A DNA stretch of 13,832 nucleotides from an uncultured Collinsella sp. (GTDB lineage Bacteria > Actinomycetota > Coriobacteriia > Coriobacteriales > Coriobacteriaceae): the NCBI GenBank assembly GCA_900541025.1, contig UQIL01000037.1:1-13832 (forward strand), read 5' to 3'. Below, one piece after another: positions 5,228 to 12,598 of the stretch (positions are counted from its first letter, which is position 1; the number at the start of each line of letters is the position of its first letter). Below the pieces are notes generated by a model that saw only the letters and a program-made list of their open reading frames with translations, ran no database searches and was not told the origin of the DNA. The position numbers were made by a program, and so were the translations under genes.

Positions 5228-7771
5228 ATGGCGTTCATCGATATCGACAATCTCAAGCACTGCAACGACGTCTTTGGGCATGACGAGGGCAACCGCTATA
5301 TCTTGCAGGTAAGTCTCTATCTTAAGCTGTATATGAAGGTGGGCGAAGCGGCGTTTCGCATAGGCGGCGACGAGTTTGCCATCCTATCTACGATTGCAAC
5401 CGAGGACGACCTCGCCGAACGTCTGAAACACTGCCGAACGGTTCTGCTCAAAAACAACGATTCCGAGATGCCCCGCTCGTTTAGCTACGGAGTGTCACAT
5501 GCCGACCCCGCCCTGGGCGAAGCTTCCAATCGCATGACGCTCGATGCCGACCATCGCATGTACGACTACAAGCTACGTCATGCCATGCACCTCGATCGAC
5601 GCAATATCACGCAAGTTCACGCCGACGACTTCGAAATAAGCGATCGTGTTTTTGACGCCTTTTCGATGCTCAACGAGGGCCGTTATTTCTTTATCGAGAA
5701 CTTGGACAAACATCGCACCCTTTGGTCACAAGGTGCCTTGCGCGATCTTGGCCTTCCCTCGGAGCACATAGACAACTGTCGCGATTACTGGAAAACGCGC
5801 GTCCATCCCGACGACCTTGAGGCCTGCATCAACGACATCGACCAAGTCTACAACGGCACCAAGCACCGTCGCGTCATGCAGTATCGTGTGCGCAACGCCG
5901 TCGGCGACTACGTCCTTTGCCGTGCTCGCGGGTTTCGTATCGACGGCGACGGAAATGTCCCCTCGCTCTATGTCGGCGAGCTCGTCAACCACTCACTTGC
6001 CGAAACCGTCGACGCCGCCACAGGCCTCGGAACGCAGCGCATGCTGGCCAACGCCATCGACGCCTGCCGCCGCGATCGTTGCGAGACAGGGCTTATAGCG
6101 GTGCGCGTTCGTGGCACGACAAAGCTCAACGAGCTCTACGGGGCCGAGGCTGTCGACAACATACTTGCCGAATACGCAGGCCGCATGCTGTCGATCACCC
6201 GCGGCAGGAGCCGGGTCTACCGTTCACGAAGCGTCCAGTTCGTCGTGCTCAGCAACGACCTAGACCACGAGGCATTCGAGCAACTGACCCGCCACCTTAA
6301 AGAGGCCGTTTTCGCCCCTGTTCGAATCGCAGGCGACACCATTACTCCCGTCTGCCTTGTCGTCCCGGCCTTTTACGAGCACTTAACCCATCAAGCGACC
6401 GCCGTTTTAGGCGAACTCGACCGTCGCCTTCGCACGGCCGGCGGGCTTGTTCCCAACGACAGCCTCCCCATACCCGAGGCGGAGCGCAAAAGCGCCATAG
6501 CCGAACGTATCGACTCGCTCACGGGCCTCTATCGACCCAGCGAATTTATGCGGCGCGCCAACGCATTTCTCGAGGCAAGGCGCAACGGCACCTGGTGCAT
6601 CGCCACGGTCGACATGGGCCACATGCGCCTGTTTAATGAATGGCACGGCCAGGCCGAGGGCGACCGCGTACTCGCCGATGTAGGCACGGTCCTCAAGGAC
6701 ATCGAGAATGCCGATATGGGCGTCGCAGGGTACTGGGGCCAAGATGACTTTTGTGTACTCATCCCCTTTAAGCACATCACCGTCCATCAAATCTACAACC
6801 GCGTTCGTGAGGCAGTAGCCAGGTATGATGGCGGCGTAGGTTTCTGGCCGTCCATGGGCGTTTACCCCATCGACTCCAATGAGGAAATCACCATCGATGC
6901 GCAGGCAAAGGCCATGTTTACCAATCGACGCGCAAAAAACGACTTTAAGGAGCGCATTGCCATTTTTTGCCCCGCGGAGTACGAGCGCGAAGTCGCGTTC
7001 CACCGCACGCTGACCGAATTCCAGTACGCGCTGTCAAATGGTCGCATCACGTACTATCTTCAGCCCCAGGTCGACATGGAAACCGGCGAGATTATTGGCG
7101 CCGAAGCACTCACCCGCTGGATTGACAAGGACGGCTCTCTCATTTCTCCCGCAACGTTTATCCCCGCACTCGAGGAAAGCGGCTTTGTAGTGACGCTCGA
7201 CAAGTACATTTGGCAGGGTGTCGCCATATGGCTTCGCGAGCGCCTCGATCGCCGTCTTCGCGTGGTTCCGGTCTCGCTTAATGTGTCGCGCGTGGATATC
7301 CTTGCCTGCGACGTTGCCGAACATATGGGGGCGCTCGCCGCCCAATACAACCTACCGCCCGAGCTCATGCGTATCGAGATCACCGAGACGGCTTATACGG
7401 GAGAATCCGAGGCCGTGGATAAGCTGACCGCGGATCTGCACACCCGTGGCTTCTCGACCTACATGGACGATTTTGGCACCGGCCAGTCCACGCTCGCGAT
7501 GCTCAAGAACGTCAACGTCGACGTCATCAAGCTCGACCGCACCTTTGTGCCCACCGACCGCGATCAAGGCCGCAGCACGCAAATCATTTCATCGATGCTC
7601 GAAATGGCGCAGTCGCTCCATCTGCCCGTCGTGGTCGAAGGCGTCGAGACAAATGAGCAGGCGAACATGCTACGACAAATGGGCGCCCGCTACGCTCAGG
7701 GCTTCCTCTACTACCGCCCCATGCAGGCGAAGGATTTTGAGGCATTGCTCGATGGCGGCAATAACAACTGA
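5228..7771 (+). CDS. c-di-GMP turnover protein: GGDEF, PAS, two degenerate GGDEF domains and EAL
   Basis: From the first in-frame ATG the product has 847 residues. An N-terminal GGDEF domain carries RIGGDEF (GGDEF at 46-50), so cyclase activity is possible; no RxxD inhibitory site precedes it. A PAS_3-like domain follows at about 140-250 (RVHPDDLEACINDI). Next come a GGDEF-like domain at about 262-385 with no signature (SRSVQFVV) and another at about 428-580 with GQDDF at 504-508. The C-terminal EAL domain (about 590-840) is complete: EAL 626-628, Asn685, EITE 717-720, DDFG 747-750, Lys768, Glu804 and Gln824, so it should hydrolyse c-di-GMP. No membrane segment is seen. The ATG at 5228 falls inside the first GGDEF domain: coding sequence for its first strand and the DQLTGLGNR motif lies upstream without a start codon. 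The true gene is therefore probably longer and frameshifted. The next gene is a shorter paralogue. Confidence 0.88.
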   Translation: MAFIDIDNLKHCNDVFGHDEGNRYILQVSLYLKLYMKVGEAAFRIGGDEFAILSTIATEDDLAERLKHCRTVLLKNNDSEMPRSFSYGVSHADPALGEASNRMTLDADHRMYDYKLRHAMHLDRRNITQVHADDFEISDRVFDAFSMLNEGRYFFIENLDKHRTLWSQGALRDLGLPSEHIDNCRDYWKTRVHPDDLEACINDIDQVYNGTKHRRVMQYRVRNAVGDYVLCRARGFRIDGDGNVPSLYVGELVNHSLAETVDAATGLGTQRMLANAIDACRRDRCETGLIAVRVRGTTKLNELYGAEAVDNILAEYAGRMLSITRGRSRVYRSRSVQFVVLSNDLDHEAFEQLTRHLKEAVFAPVRIAGDTITPVCLVVPAFYEHLTHQATAVLGELDRRLRTAGGLVPNDSLPIPEAERKSAIAERIDSLTGLYRPSEFMRRANAFLEARRNGTWCIATVDMGHMRLFNEWHGQAEGDRVLADVGTVLKDIENADMGVAGYWGQDDFCVLIPFKHITVHQIYNRVREAVARYDGGVGFWPSMGVYPIDSNEEITIDAQAKAMFTNRRAKNDFKERIAIFCPAEYEREVAFHRTLTEFQYALSNGRITYYLQPQVDMETGEIIGAEALTRWIDKDGSLISPATFIPALEESGFVVTLDKYIWQGVAIWLRERLDRRLRVVPVSLNVSRVDILACDVAEHMGALAAQYNLPPELMRIEITETAYTGESEAVDKLTADLHTRGFSTYMDDFGTGQSTLAMLKNVNVDVIKLDRTFVPTDRDQGRSTQIISSMLEMAQSLHLPVVVEGVETNEQANMLRQMGARYAQGFLYYRPMQAKDFEALLDGGNNN

Positions 7772-7829
7772 TACGCTCGCGCGCAAAACGCCACCGTCGA
7801 AGGGGATATTTGTCTCCATTAGCTAACTT

Positions 7830-7860
7830 ATATCCCCAATTCAAACCGAATTGGGGATAT
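7830..7860. promoter_or_regulatory. Perfect 13-bp palindrome before the second GGDEF gene
   Basis: ATATCCCCAATTC (7830-7842) and GAATTGGGGATAT (7848-7860) are perfect inverted repeats around AAACC. The right arm overlaps a -10-like TATGAT (7858-7863). No T-run follows on the plus strand, so it looks more like an operator or mRNA-leader hairpin than a terminator, although termination of the upstream gene is possible. A further AGGGGATAT occurs at 7801-7809. Confidence 0.5.
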
Positions 7861-7898
7861 GATACAAACCGTTGTTCCGCCCAAGGAGGTTATCCATC

Positions 7899-9428
7899 AT
7901 GAACGAGTCGTATCGCCTGGGCGAGCAATCGATTATTGCCTATCTTCAGCGACTTGCGAACGGCGTCTCGACCGCCGAACTCGATGTTGCCGCGCTGCCT
8001 GCTGGGCTACGCGCCGTTGGCGAGCAACTGCAAAAGACGCATGCCATCCTGCAACAAGAGCGCCAGCTGCTTGAGCGCAACGCCTATATCGATCCGCTCA
8101 CCAACTTGGGCAACCGCAACGGATTCGACCGTCACGTCGAGCAACTCTGGCGCAAAGGCGACCCCTTCACCTGCGCCTATATTGACATCGACCATCTCAA
8201 GCATTGCAATGATAGGTTTGGCCACGCCGAAGGCAATCGCTATATTCTGAGCATCTGCCGCACGCTCTCCGAAACCATGGAGCACGATGAGATGCTGTTC
8301 CGTATCGGTGGAGACGAGTTTGTGCTCATCTCGCTCTCCGCAAACGAGATTGAACTCGAGCAGCGCTTGGAGCAGGTACGTACCAGGCTGATCGAGGCGA
8401 GCTCAGGTGGCAAGGCGCCCATGATCGGCAGCTTTAGCTTTGGCTGCTCGCGCGTCGATCCACTTGCTGGCGACACGCGTCGCCAGATGACAATGGATGC
8501 CGATCGCAAGATGTATCGCTATAAGCTTATGCATCGTGTGCAGCAACCGAAAGACAGTGACGCGCCGCAACGCCCAATCGTCGATCAGCTTCCCTGCAAC
8601 GACCGGGTGTTCCAAGCGATCTCCATGAGCTCCGAGACGCGCTATCCGTTTATCCTCAATCTCGATACGGGAGAATCGCAATGGTCGGTTAACGCCGTGC
8701 GCGATTTTGACCTGCCCTCCCAGCACCCTTTTAACTCACTCGACATGTGGCTCGCCCGCGTTCATCCCGAGGACCGCGACAACGTACGTGCCGAGCTCGA
8801 CATGGTGATTAACGGCACGTGGCACTTCCACTACATGCAGTATCGCGTAATGGATGCCACCGGAAAATACGTGCTTTGCGACTGCACGGGCTACCGCTTG
8901 GACGGCACCGATACCGAGCCCGGCATGTATGTGGGCATTATCATCAACCGAAGCTTGGCAGATACGACCGATTCCGTGACCGGCTTGGGCGATATTCACG
9001 CCCTGGTCAACGCCATTGGCGAAATGCGTCGCGTGGCGCGCAAGGCTGGTTTGATCGCCATCAAAATCGACGATATCGCTCAGGTCAATGCCCGCTTTGG
9101 CTTTGATGCGGGCGACCGCGTTTTGGCAGAATGTGCCGCCTGTCTGGTGGAATGCTCGCGCGGTAAGGGTCGTATGTTCCGCTCGACGGGGCCGATGTTC
9201 GTGGCTCTTTTCGACGACTTTGATCCCGAAGAAACCGATGCGATTGCAGAGGAAATCGAGCGGTTCCTGGGTTCGCCCGTGCTCTTTGGCCCATTTGAAT
9301 ATCAGCCACCCATTCGCGTGGCCACGCTCCATCTGGACGGCGTCGACCGTCAGCCCGTTTCCATCTTGAACGAGCTCAAAGCGCTGCTCGGGAAAGCCGT
9401 GCAGGTGCCAGGTACCAAACTGGATTAG
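7899..9428 (+). CDS. Diguanylate cyclase: GGDEF, PAS and degenerate GGDEF
   Basis: A 509-residue soluble protein, paralogous to the first part of the preceding c-di-GMP gene. Residues 1-62 are mostly helical, with a likely coiled coil at about 35-62 leading into the GGDEF domain. That domain is intact: DPLTNLGNR at 65-73, YIDIDHLKHCNDRFGH at 94-109 and GGDEF at 137-141. It should therefore make c-di-GMP from two GTP; no RxxD feedback site precedes the motif. A PAS_3-like domain follows at about 235-350 (RVHPEDRDNVRAEL). A second GGDEF-like fold at about 358-490 begins SVTGLGDIHALVNA but has RSTGPMFVA where the signature would be, so it is probably catalytically dead and may be regulatory. There is no EAL domain. 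The ATG at 7899 has AAGGAGG 9 nt upstream; an upstream TTG in the same frame is ignored. The PAS ligand is unknown. Confidence 0.93.
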   Translation: MNESYRLGEQSIIAYLQRLANGVSTAELDVAALPAGLRAVGEQLQKTHAILQQERQLLERNAYIDPLTNLGNRNGFDRHVEQLWRKGDPFTCAYIDIDHLKHCNDRFGHAEGNRYILSICRTLSETMEHDEMLFRIGGDEFVLISLSANEIELEQRLEQVRTRLIEASSGGKAPMIGSFSFGCSRVDPLAGDTRRQMTMDADRKMYRYKLMHRVQQPKDSDAPQRPIVDQLPCNDRVFQAISMSSETRYPFILNLDTGESQWSVNAVRDFDLPSQHPFNSLDMWLARVHPEDRDNVRAELDMVINGTWHFHYMQYRVMDATGKYVLCDCTGYRLDGTDTEPGMYVGIIINRSLADTTDSVTGLGDIHALVNAIGEMRRVARKAGLIAIKIDDIAQVNARFGFDAGDRVLAECAACLVECSRGKGRMFRSTGPMFVALFDDFDPEETDAIAEEIERFLGSPVLFGPFEYQPPIRVATLHLDGVDRQPVSILNELKALLGKAVQVPGTKLD

Positions 9429-9456
9429 CACCGCGCCCGCGCCGCCTCCCCCATCG

Positions 9457-9465
9457 TGCGATAAT
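9457..9465 (+). promoter_or_regulatory. Possible extended -10 promoter for the flavoprotein gene
   Basis: TGCGATAAT has the TGn extension and a near-consensus -10, 38 bp before the ATG. A 7-bp hairpin (CCTCTGC 9466-9472 with GCAGAGG 9487-9493) follows directly and its 3' arm overlaps the AGGGAG ribosome binding site, so it could mask it. No -35 box was identified. Confidence 0.35.
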
Positions 9466-9502
9466 CCTCTGCAGAAGTCACCAAAAGCAGAGGGAGTTTG
9501 TG

Positions 9503-10126
9503 ATGAAGGTTCTTTTGGTCAATGGCAGCCCCAAGGCAAACGGCAACACCGCCCGCGCACTCGCCGAGGTCGCCGAGCAGCTCAATGCCGAAGGCATTGA
9601 TACCGAGGTGTTTCAACTGGGCGCCAAGCCCATTCGCGACTGCATTGGCTGTGGCCAGTGCGGCAAGCTTGGCGGTCGCTGCACCTTTGACGACGACGTG
9701 GTGAACGAGCTCATCGCTGCCGCCAAACAGGCCGACGGTTTTGTCTTTGGCTCGCCCGTCTACTACGCGCACCCCAGCGGCCGCATCCTTTCGGCACTCG
9801 ATCGCGCATTCTATGCCGGCAGCAAGGCCTTTGCGCACAAGCCGGGCGCCGCGGTCGCCGTCGCCCGCCGTGGCGGCACGTCGACCACCTTCGATGTACT
9901 CAACAAGTACTTCACCATCAACCAGATGCCCGTAGTTGCTTCCACCTACTGGAACAACGTGTTTGGCCGCGTGCCCGGCGACGCCGATGGGGATGCCGAG
10001 GGCCTTGCCACCATGCGAAACATCGGCAAAAACATGGCCTGGCTCCTGCGCTGCATCGAGGCAGGCCATGCCGCCGGTATCAACGCACCCGAGGCAGATC
10101 GCGCAACGACCAACTTCATCAGGTAG
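9503..10126 (+). CDS. Flavodoxin-fold NAD(P)H-dependent reductase, iron-sulfur-flavoprotein-like
   Basis: A 207-residue flavodoxin-fold protein of the NADPH-dependent FMN reductase group. The FMN phosphate loop is NGSPKANGNT at 7-16 and GSPVYY at 83-88 is the second flavin-contact region. Between them lies CIGCGQCGKLGGRC: cysteines 47, 50, 53 and 60 in the spacing CX2CX2CX6C. This matches the compact cysteine motif of Isf-type iron-sulfur flavoproteins, which hold a 4Fe-4S cluster next to FMN and pass electrons. Electron partners and substrate are unknown. The ATG at 9503 is preferred over the adjoining GTG at 9500 because AGGGAG ends 6 nt before it and the fold begins MKVLLVNGSP. The next gene follows after 17 nt, so the two may form an operon. 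Confidence 0.88.
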   Translation: MKVLLVNGSPKANGNTARALAEVAEQLNAEGIDTEVFQLGAKPIRDCIGCGQCGKLGGRCTFDDDVVNELIAAAKQADGFVFGSPVYYAHPSGRILSALDRAFYAGSKAFAHKPGAAVAVARRGGTSTTFDVLNKYFTINQMPVVASTYWNNVFGRVPGDADGDAEGLATMRNIGKNMAWLLRCIEAGHAAGINAPEADRATTNFIR

Positions 10127-10143
10127 AACGGCGGAACAAATAC

Positions 10144-10485
10144 ATGAACGTGCAGATTTTTGGCACCAAAAAGTCCTTCGATACCAAGAAAGCACAGCGC
10201 TTCTTCAAAGAGCGCCGCATCAAGGTGCAGTTTATCGACCTTAAGGAAAAGGAGATGAGCAAGGGCGAGCTCACGAGCGTGATGCAGGCGGTCGGTGGCA
10301 TCGACAAGCTGCTCAACCCCAAAGCCAAGGACGAGGAGACGCTCGCGCTCATCCAGCACCTCACCCCTAGCCAGCGCTTCGACAAACTGCTCGAGAACCA
10401 GCAGGTTCTAGCCGAGCCCATCGTGCGCAACGGCAAGAAGGCCACCGTCGGTTATTGCCCCGATGTATGGGGAGCCTGGGAGTAG
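10144..10485 (+). CDS. ArsC/Spx-family thioredoxin-fold protein lacking the usual catalytic cysteine
   Basis: A 113-residue protein of the ArsC/Spx/YffB family. It starts with the first strand and helix (MNVQIFGTKKSFDTKKAQRF), followed by VQFIDLKEK, GGIDKLLNP and the late AEPIVRNGKKATVGY segment, at normal family length. In ArsC-like reductases the residue after the first strand loop (GxxxC) is the catalytic cysteine. Here it is Ser11, codon TCC, so classical arsenate or disulfide reductase chemistry through that residue is unlikely. There is no other cysteine near the site and no arsenic gene nearby. A role in redox sensing, or binding without catalysis, is possible but unproven. The ribosome binding site is weak. 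It follows the flavoprotein gene by 17 nt. Confidence 0.85.
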   Translation: MNVQIFGTKKSFDTKKAQRFFKERRIKVQFIDLKEKEMSKGELTSVMQAVGGIDKLLNPKAKDEETLALIQHLTPSQRFDKLLENQQVLAEPIVRNGKKATVGYCPDVWGAWE

Positions 10486-10486
10486 C

Positions 10487-10516
10487 TTGTGTTATTTGCC
10501 GGCGCGTGGGTATAAG
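10487..10516 (+). promoter_or_regulatory. Possible promoter of the G3E GTPase gene
   Basis: TTGTGT (10487-10492) and TATAAG (10511-10516) are spaced 18 bp and begin just after the stop of the previous gene, 56 bp before the GTPase start. The match to a housekeeping promoter is moderate. No metal-regulator operator was recognised. Confidence 0.35.
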
Positions 10517-10571
10517 AGCAGGCGTTTGGCATAAGATTCAACTGTAAGCCATGTCTAACAAAGGAGGGCAC

Positions 10572-11702
10572 ATGCCCAACAAACCCGTGAAGATCATCAT
10601 GCTTACCGGATACCTCGGTGCCGGCAAGACCACGCTGCTCAACCACATCCTCGCTAACGACGGCGGCATCCGCGCCGCCGTGATCGTCAACGATATCGGC
10701 GAGATCAACGTCGACGCCAGCCTTATCGCCGACGGCGGCCTTTCCGAGACCGATGACCTCATCCCGCTCACCAACGGCTGCATCTGCTGCACGCTTTCGG
10801 ACGACCTGGCCAACCAGCTGCAGGGCATCGCCGATTCGGGCAACTTCGACTACATCATCATCGAGGCCTCGGGCATTTGCGAGCCCATCCCCATCGCCTA
10901 CACCATCTCGAGCTTCTGCGACGAGGCCAAGGTGGGCGGCGAGCCCAAGCTCGCGCTCGACAACATCGTGGCCGTGGTCGACTGTGCCCGCATGTACGAC
11001 GAGTTCAACGGCGGTCGCGACCTGCTGGCCGAGGATATCGACGAGGACGACATCGAGAGCCTGCTCATCCAGCAGATCGAGTTCTGCTCTACGCTGATCC
11101 TCAACAAGACCGATACCGTGAGCCCTGAGCAGATCGCCGAGCTCAAGGCCATCGTGCGCAGCCTGCAGAAGGACGCCGTGATCGTCGAGGCTCAAAACGG
11201 CGAGGTCCCCATGGAGGAGCTGCTCGATACCGACCGCTTCGACTTTATGCGCGCCTACAACTCCGCCGCCTGGATCGAGGCCATGGAGCATCCCGAAGAG
11301 CACGACGACCCCGAGGTGCTCGAGTACGACATCGAGACCTTTGTATACTCGCGCCGCAAGCCGTTTGACCTGCAGAAGTTCACCGATTTTGTTGAGCAGG
11401 AGTGGCCCGACGAGGTCATCCGCGTTAAGGGTCCGCTGTGGCAGACCGGCGATCCGGACATGTGCTACATGTTTGAGCAGGCCGGCCACCAGATGCGCCT
11501 GATGGAGAACGGCCTGTTCGTTGACTCGGCGCCCGAGGGCGAGAAGCAGAAGATCATCGACGAGAACCCCGAGATCATGCAGATTTGGGACGACGAGACG
11601 GGCGACCGCATGACGAGCCTGTGCATCATCGGCCGTCACATGGACAAGGATGCGCTCATCGCCTCCCTTGATGCCTGCCTGACTGACTGGCACCGCGCCT
11701 AG
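10572..11702 (+). CDS. G3E-family GTPase (CobW/COG0523), likely metal chaperone
   Basis: A 376-residue G3E GTPase. Walker A is GYLGAGKTT at 13-21, the metal-binding CxCC is C70-I-C-C73 within NGCICC, EASGICEP lies at 98-105 and the guanine-specificity motif is NKTD at 178-181. The CobW C-terminal domain covers about 250-372. COG0523 proteins use GTP hydrolysis to deliver zinc, cobalt or another metal to client enzymes. No long His-rich stretch is seen, and no client or metal-regulator gene is adjacent, so the metal cannot be named. The ATG at 10572 is chosen over that at 10551 because AAGGAGG (10561-10567) lies 4 nt before it and falls inside the longer reading. It is a single gene with its own candidate promoter and a strong terminator. 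Confidence 0.93.
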   Translation: MPNKPVKIIMLTGYLGAGKTTLLNHILANDGGIRAAVIVNDIGEINVDASLIADGGLSETDDLIPLTNGCICCTLSDDLANQLQGIADSGNFDYIIIEASGICEPIPIAYTISSFCDEAKVGGEPKLALDNIVAVVDCARMYDEFNGGRDLLAEDIDEDDIESLLIQQIEFCSTLILNKTDTVSPEQIAELKAIVRSLQKDAVIVEAQNGEVPMEELLDTDRFDFMRAYNSAAWIEAMEHPEEHDDPEVLEYDIETFVYSRRKPFDLQKFTDFVEQEWPDEVIRVKGPLWQTGDPDMCYMFEQAGHQMRLMENGLFVDSAPEGEKQKIIDENPEIMQIWDDETGDRMTSLCIIGRHMDKDALIASLDACLTDWHRA

Positions 11703-11740
11703 GTTTATCCAAGCGGGCATTTTTCCGCTACGTAACCGCC

Positions 11741-11781
11741 AAACCACCACGAAGGTGCCTGTCCCCTTCGTGGTGGTTTTT
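11741..11781 (+). terminator. Strong hairpin terminator after the G3E GTPase gene, CTGTCC loop
   Basis: AAACCACCACGAAGG (11741-11755) and CCTTCGTGGTGGTTT (11765-11779) form a perfect 15-bp stem with a 9-nt loop TGCCTGTCC and a T-run to 11781. It lies 39 bp after the GTPase stop and 21 bp before the trmL start, so trmL either has a promoter of its own or relies on read-through. The loop shares the CTGTCC word with the other hairpins of this family in the window. Confidence 0.85.
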
Positions 11782-11802
11782 CGTTCTGAGCCAAGGAGAT
11801 TC

Positions 11803-12402
11803 ATGTTCAACATTGTGCTGTATGCGCCCGAGATTCCCGCCAATACGGGCAATATCGGCCGTACCTGCGTGGTCACCGGCGCCCGCCTGCATCTGGTGGA
11901 GCCGCTGGGCTTTTCGCTCGACGACAAAACGGTACGTCGCGCCGGCCTGGGCTACTGGCAAAACTTGGACGTGACGACCTATGCCGGCTGGGAGGATTTC
12001 CTTGCGCGCAACGGCCTCTCCCCTGCCGACGAGCACCTACATCTGTTGACCAAAAAGGCACGCCGCACCTATGCGCAAAGCACCTACCGCGACGGCGACT
12101 ACTTGGTCTTTGGCAGCGAGAGCTCGGGCATTCCCGAGCCACTGCTTGCCGCGGCGCCCGAGCGCTGCGAGCGCATCCCGATGCTGCGCGATTGCGACTC
12201 ACTCGATAACGCCGAGGCTTGGGAAGCTCACGAGGAATCGCTGGGGCATACCGAGAACAGCCACGAGGCCATTCTTCAACAGGACATCTGCGGCAACTTC
12301 ATCAATCCGGACGACTACCGCATCAGCGCACTCAACCTCTCCAACAGCGCCGCCATCGTCCTCTACGAAGCCCTGCGCCAGGCAGGCTTTCCGGGAATGT
12401 GA
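11803..12402 (+). CDS. trmL: tRNA (cytidine(34)-2'-O)-methyltransferase TrmL
   Basis: TrmL 2'-O-methylates the wobble nucleotide of certain leucine tRNAs with S-adenosylmethionine. The 199-residue SPOUT protein shows the family landmarks: MFNIVLYAPEIPANTGNIGR at 1-20, DYWQNL-like GYWQNLDV at 50-57, FGSESSGIP at 103-111, IPM at 125-127 and LNLSNSAAIVLYEALRQAGF at 177-196, the knot with the AdoMet site. Most TrmL proteins have about 155-165 residues. The surplus is a stretch of about 45 residues (128-174) between IPM and LNLSNS, acidic at first and ending NFINPDDYRIS. The ATG at 11803 has AAGGAG 6 nt before it; a longer in-frame GTG start lies in the upstream terminator and is rejected. The stop codon falls inside an AATGTGACAAA word that recurs in nearby repeats. 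Confidence 0.92.
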   Translation: MFNIVLYAPEIPANTGNIGRTCVVTGARLHLVEPLGFSLDDKTVRRAGLGYWQNLDVTTYAGWEDFLARNGLSPADEHLHLLTKKARRTYAQSTYRDGDYLVFGSESSGIPEPLLAAAPERCERIPMLRDCDSLDNAEAWEAHEESLGHTENSHEAILQQDICGNFINPDDYRISALNLSNSAAIVLYEALRQAGFPGM

Positions 12403-12403
12403 C

Positions 12404-12444
12404 AAACCTGCCATTAGGGGACGGGGTAGAAATGGCAGATTTTT
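12404..12444 (+). terminator. Terminator hairpin of trmL, GGGGACGGGG loop
   Basis: AAACCTGCCATT (12404-12415) pairs with AATGGCAGATTT (12431-12442), 12 bp with one mismatch, and a T-run reaches 12444. The loop AGGGGACGGGGTAGA has the GGGAC core in the orientation opposite to the hairpins at 1469 and 11741. It starts one base after the trmL stop. Its CCTGCCA arm resembles that of the 1469 hairpin. Confidence 0.75.
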
Positions 12445-12475
12445 AAACCCTCTAGCTCTTGACAAGCTGGTTTTG

Positions 12476-12518
12476 GCATCAATGTGACAAAGGGACTGTC
12501 CCTTTGTCACATTGATGC
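12476..12518. repeat. Perfect 43-bp palindrome centred on GGGACTGTCCC, upstream of the ATPase gene
   Basis: The 21-nt arms (12476-12496 and 12498-12518) are exact inverted repeats around a single T at 12497. The arm contains AATGTGACAAAGGGAC. A near copy lies at 13704-13738, just after the ATPase gene, and the two share a directly repeated CATCAATG at the left end. No T-run follows on either strand, so the element is not an ideal terminator. It may be a REP-like or other repetitive element. Confidence 0.9.
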
Positions 12519-12534
12519 TCTAAATAACGAACCA

Positions 12535-12566
12535 TTGCTTTTAATCAGAATTAACTAGAATAAAAT
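12535..12566 (+). promoter_or_regulatory. Possible promoter of the ATPase gene in an AT-rich stretch
   Basis: The 12520-12575 stretch is strongly AT-rich against its surroundings. TTGCTT (12535-12540) could serve as -35 with TAGAAT (12556-12561, spacing 15) or with TAAAAT (12561-12566, spacing 20). Neither spacing is ideal, so the exact promoter is uncertain. Confidence 0.3.
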
Positions 12567-12598
12567 GAAGTTAAACGGCGGTGCGAAAGGAGAGCCTT

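Noticed and set aside
11755..11802. Longer trmL start at the GTG at 11755
   Set aside because: The extra segment is the 3' half of a perfect terminator hairpin, and the ATG at 11803 has AAGGAG at the right spacing.
10452..11927. 491-residue minus-strand open frame
   Set aside because: It is antisense to the G3E GTPase gene. Its composition (many V, L, D, H, G) is that of a high-GC shadow frame and it has no recognisable motif.
12459..12487. Promoter with a consensus -35 TTGACA at 12459-12464
   Set aside because: No acceptable -10 occurs 16-18 bp downstream; that position lies in the palindrome arm. It remains possible that the repeat displaced an old promoter.
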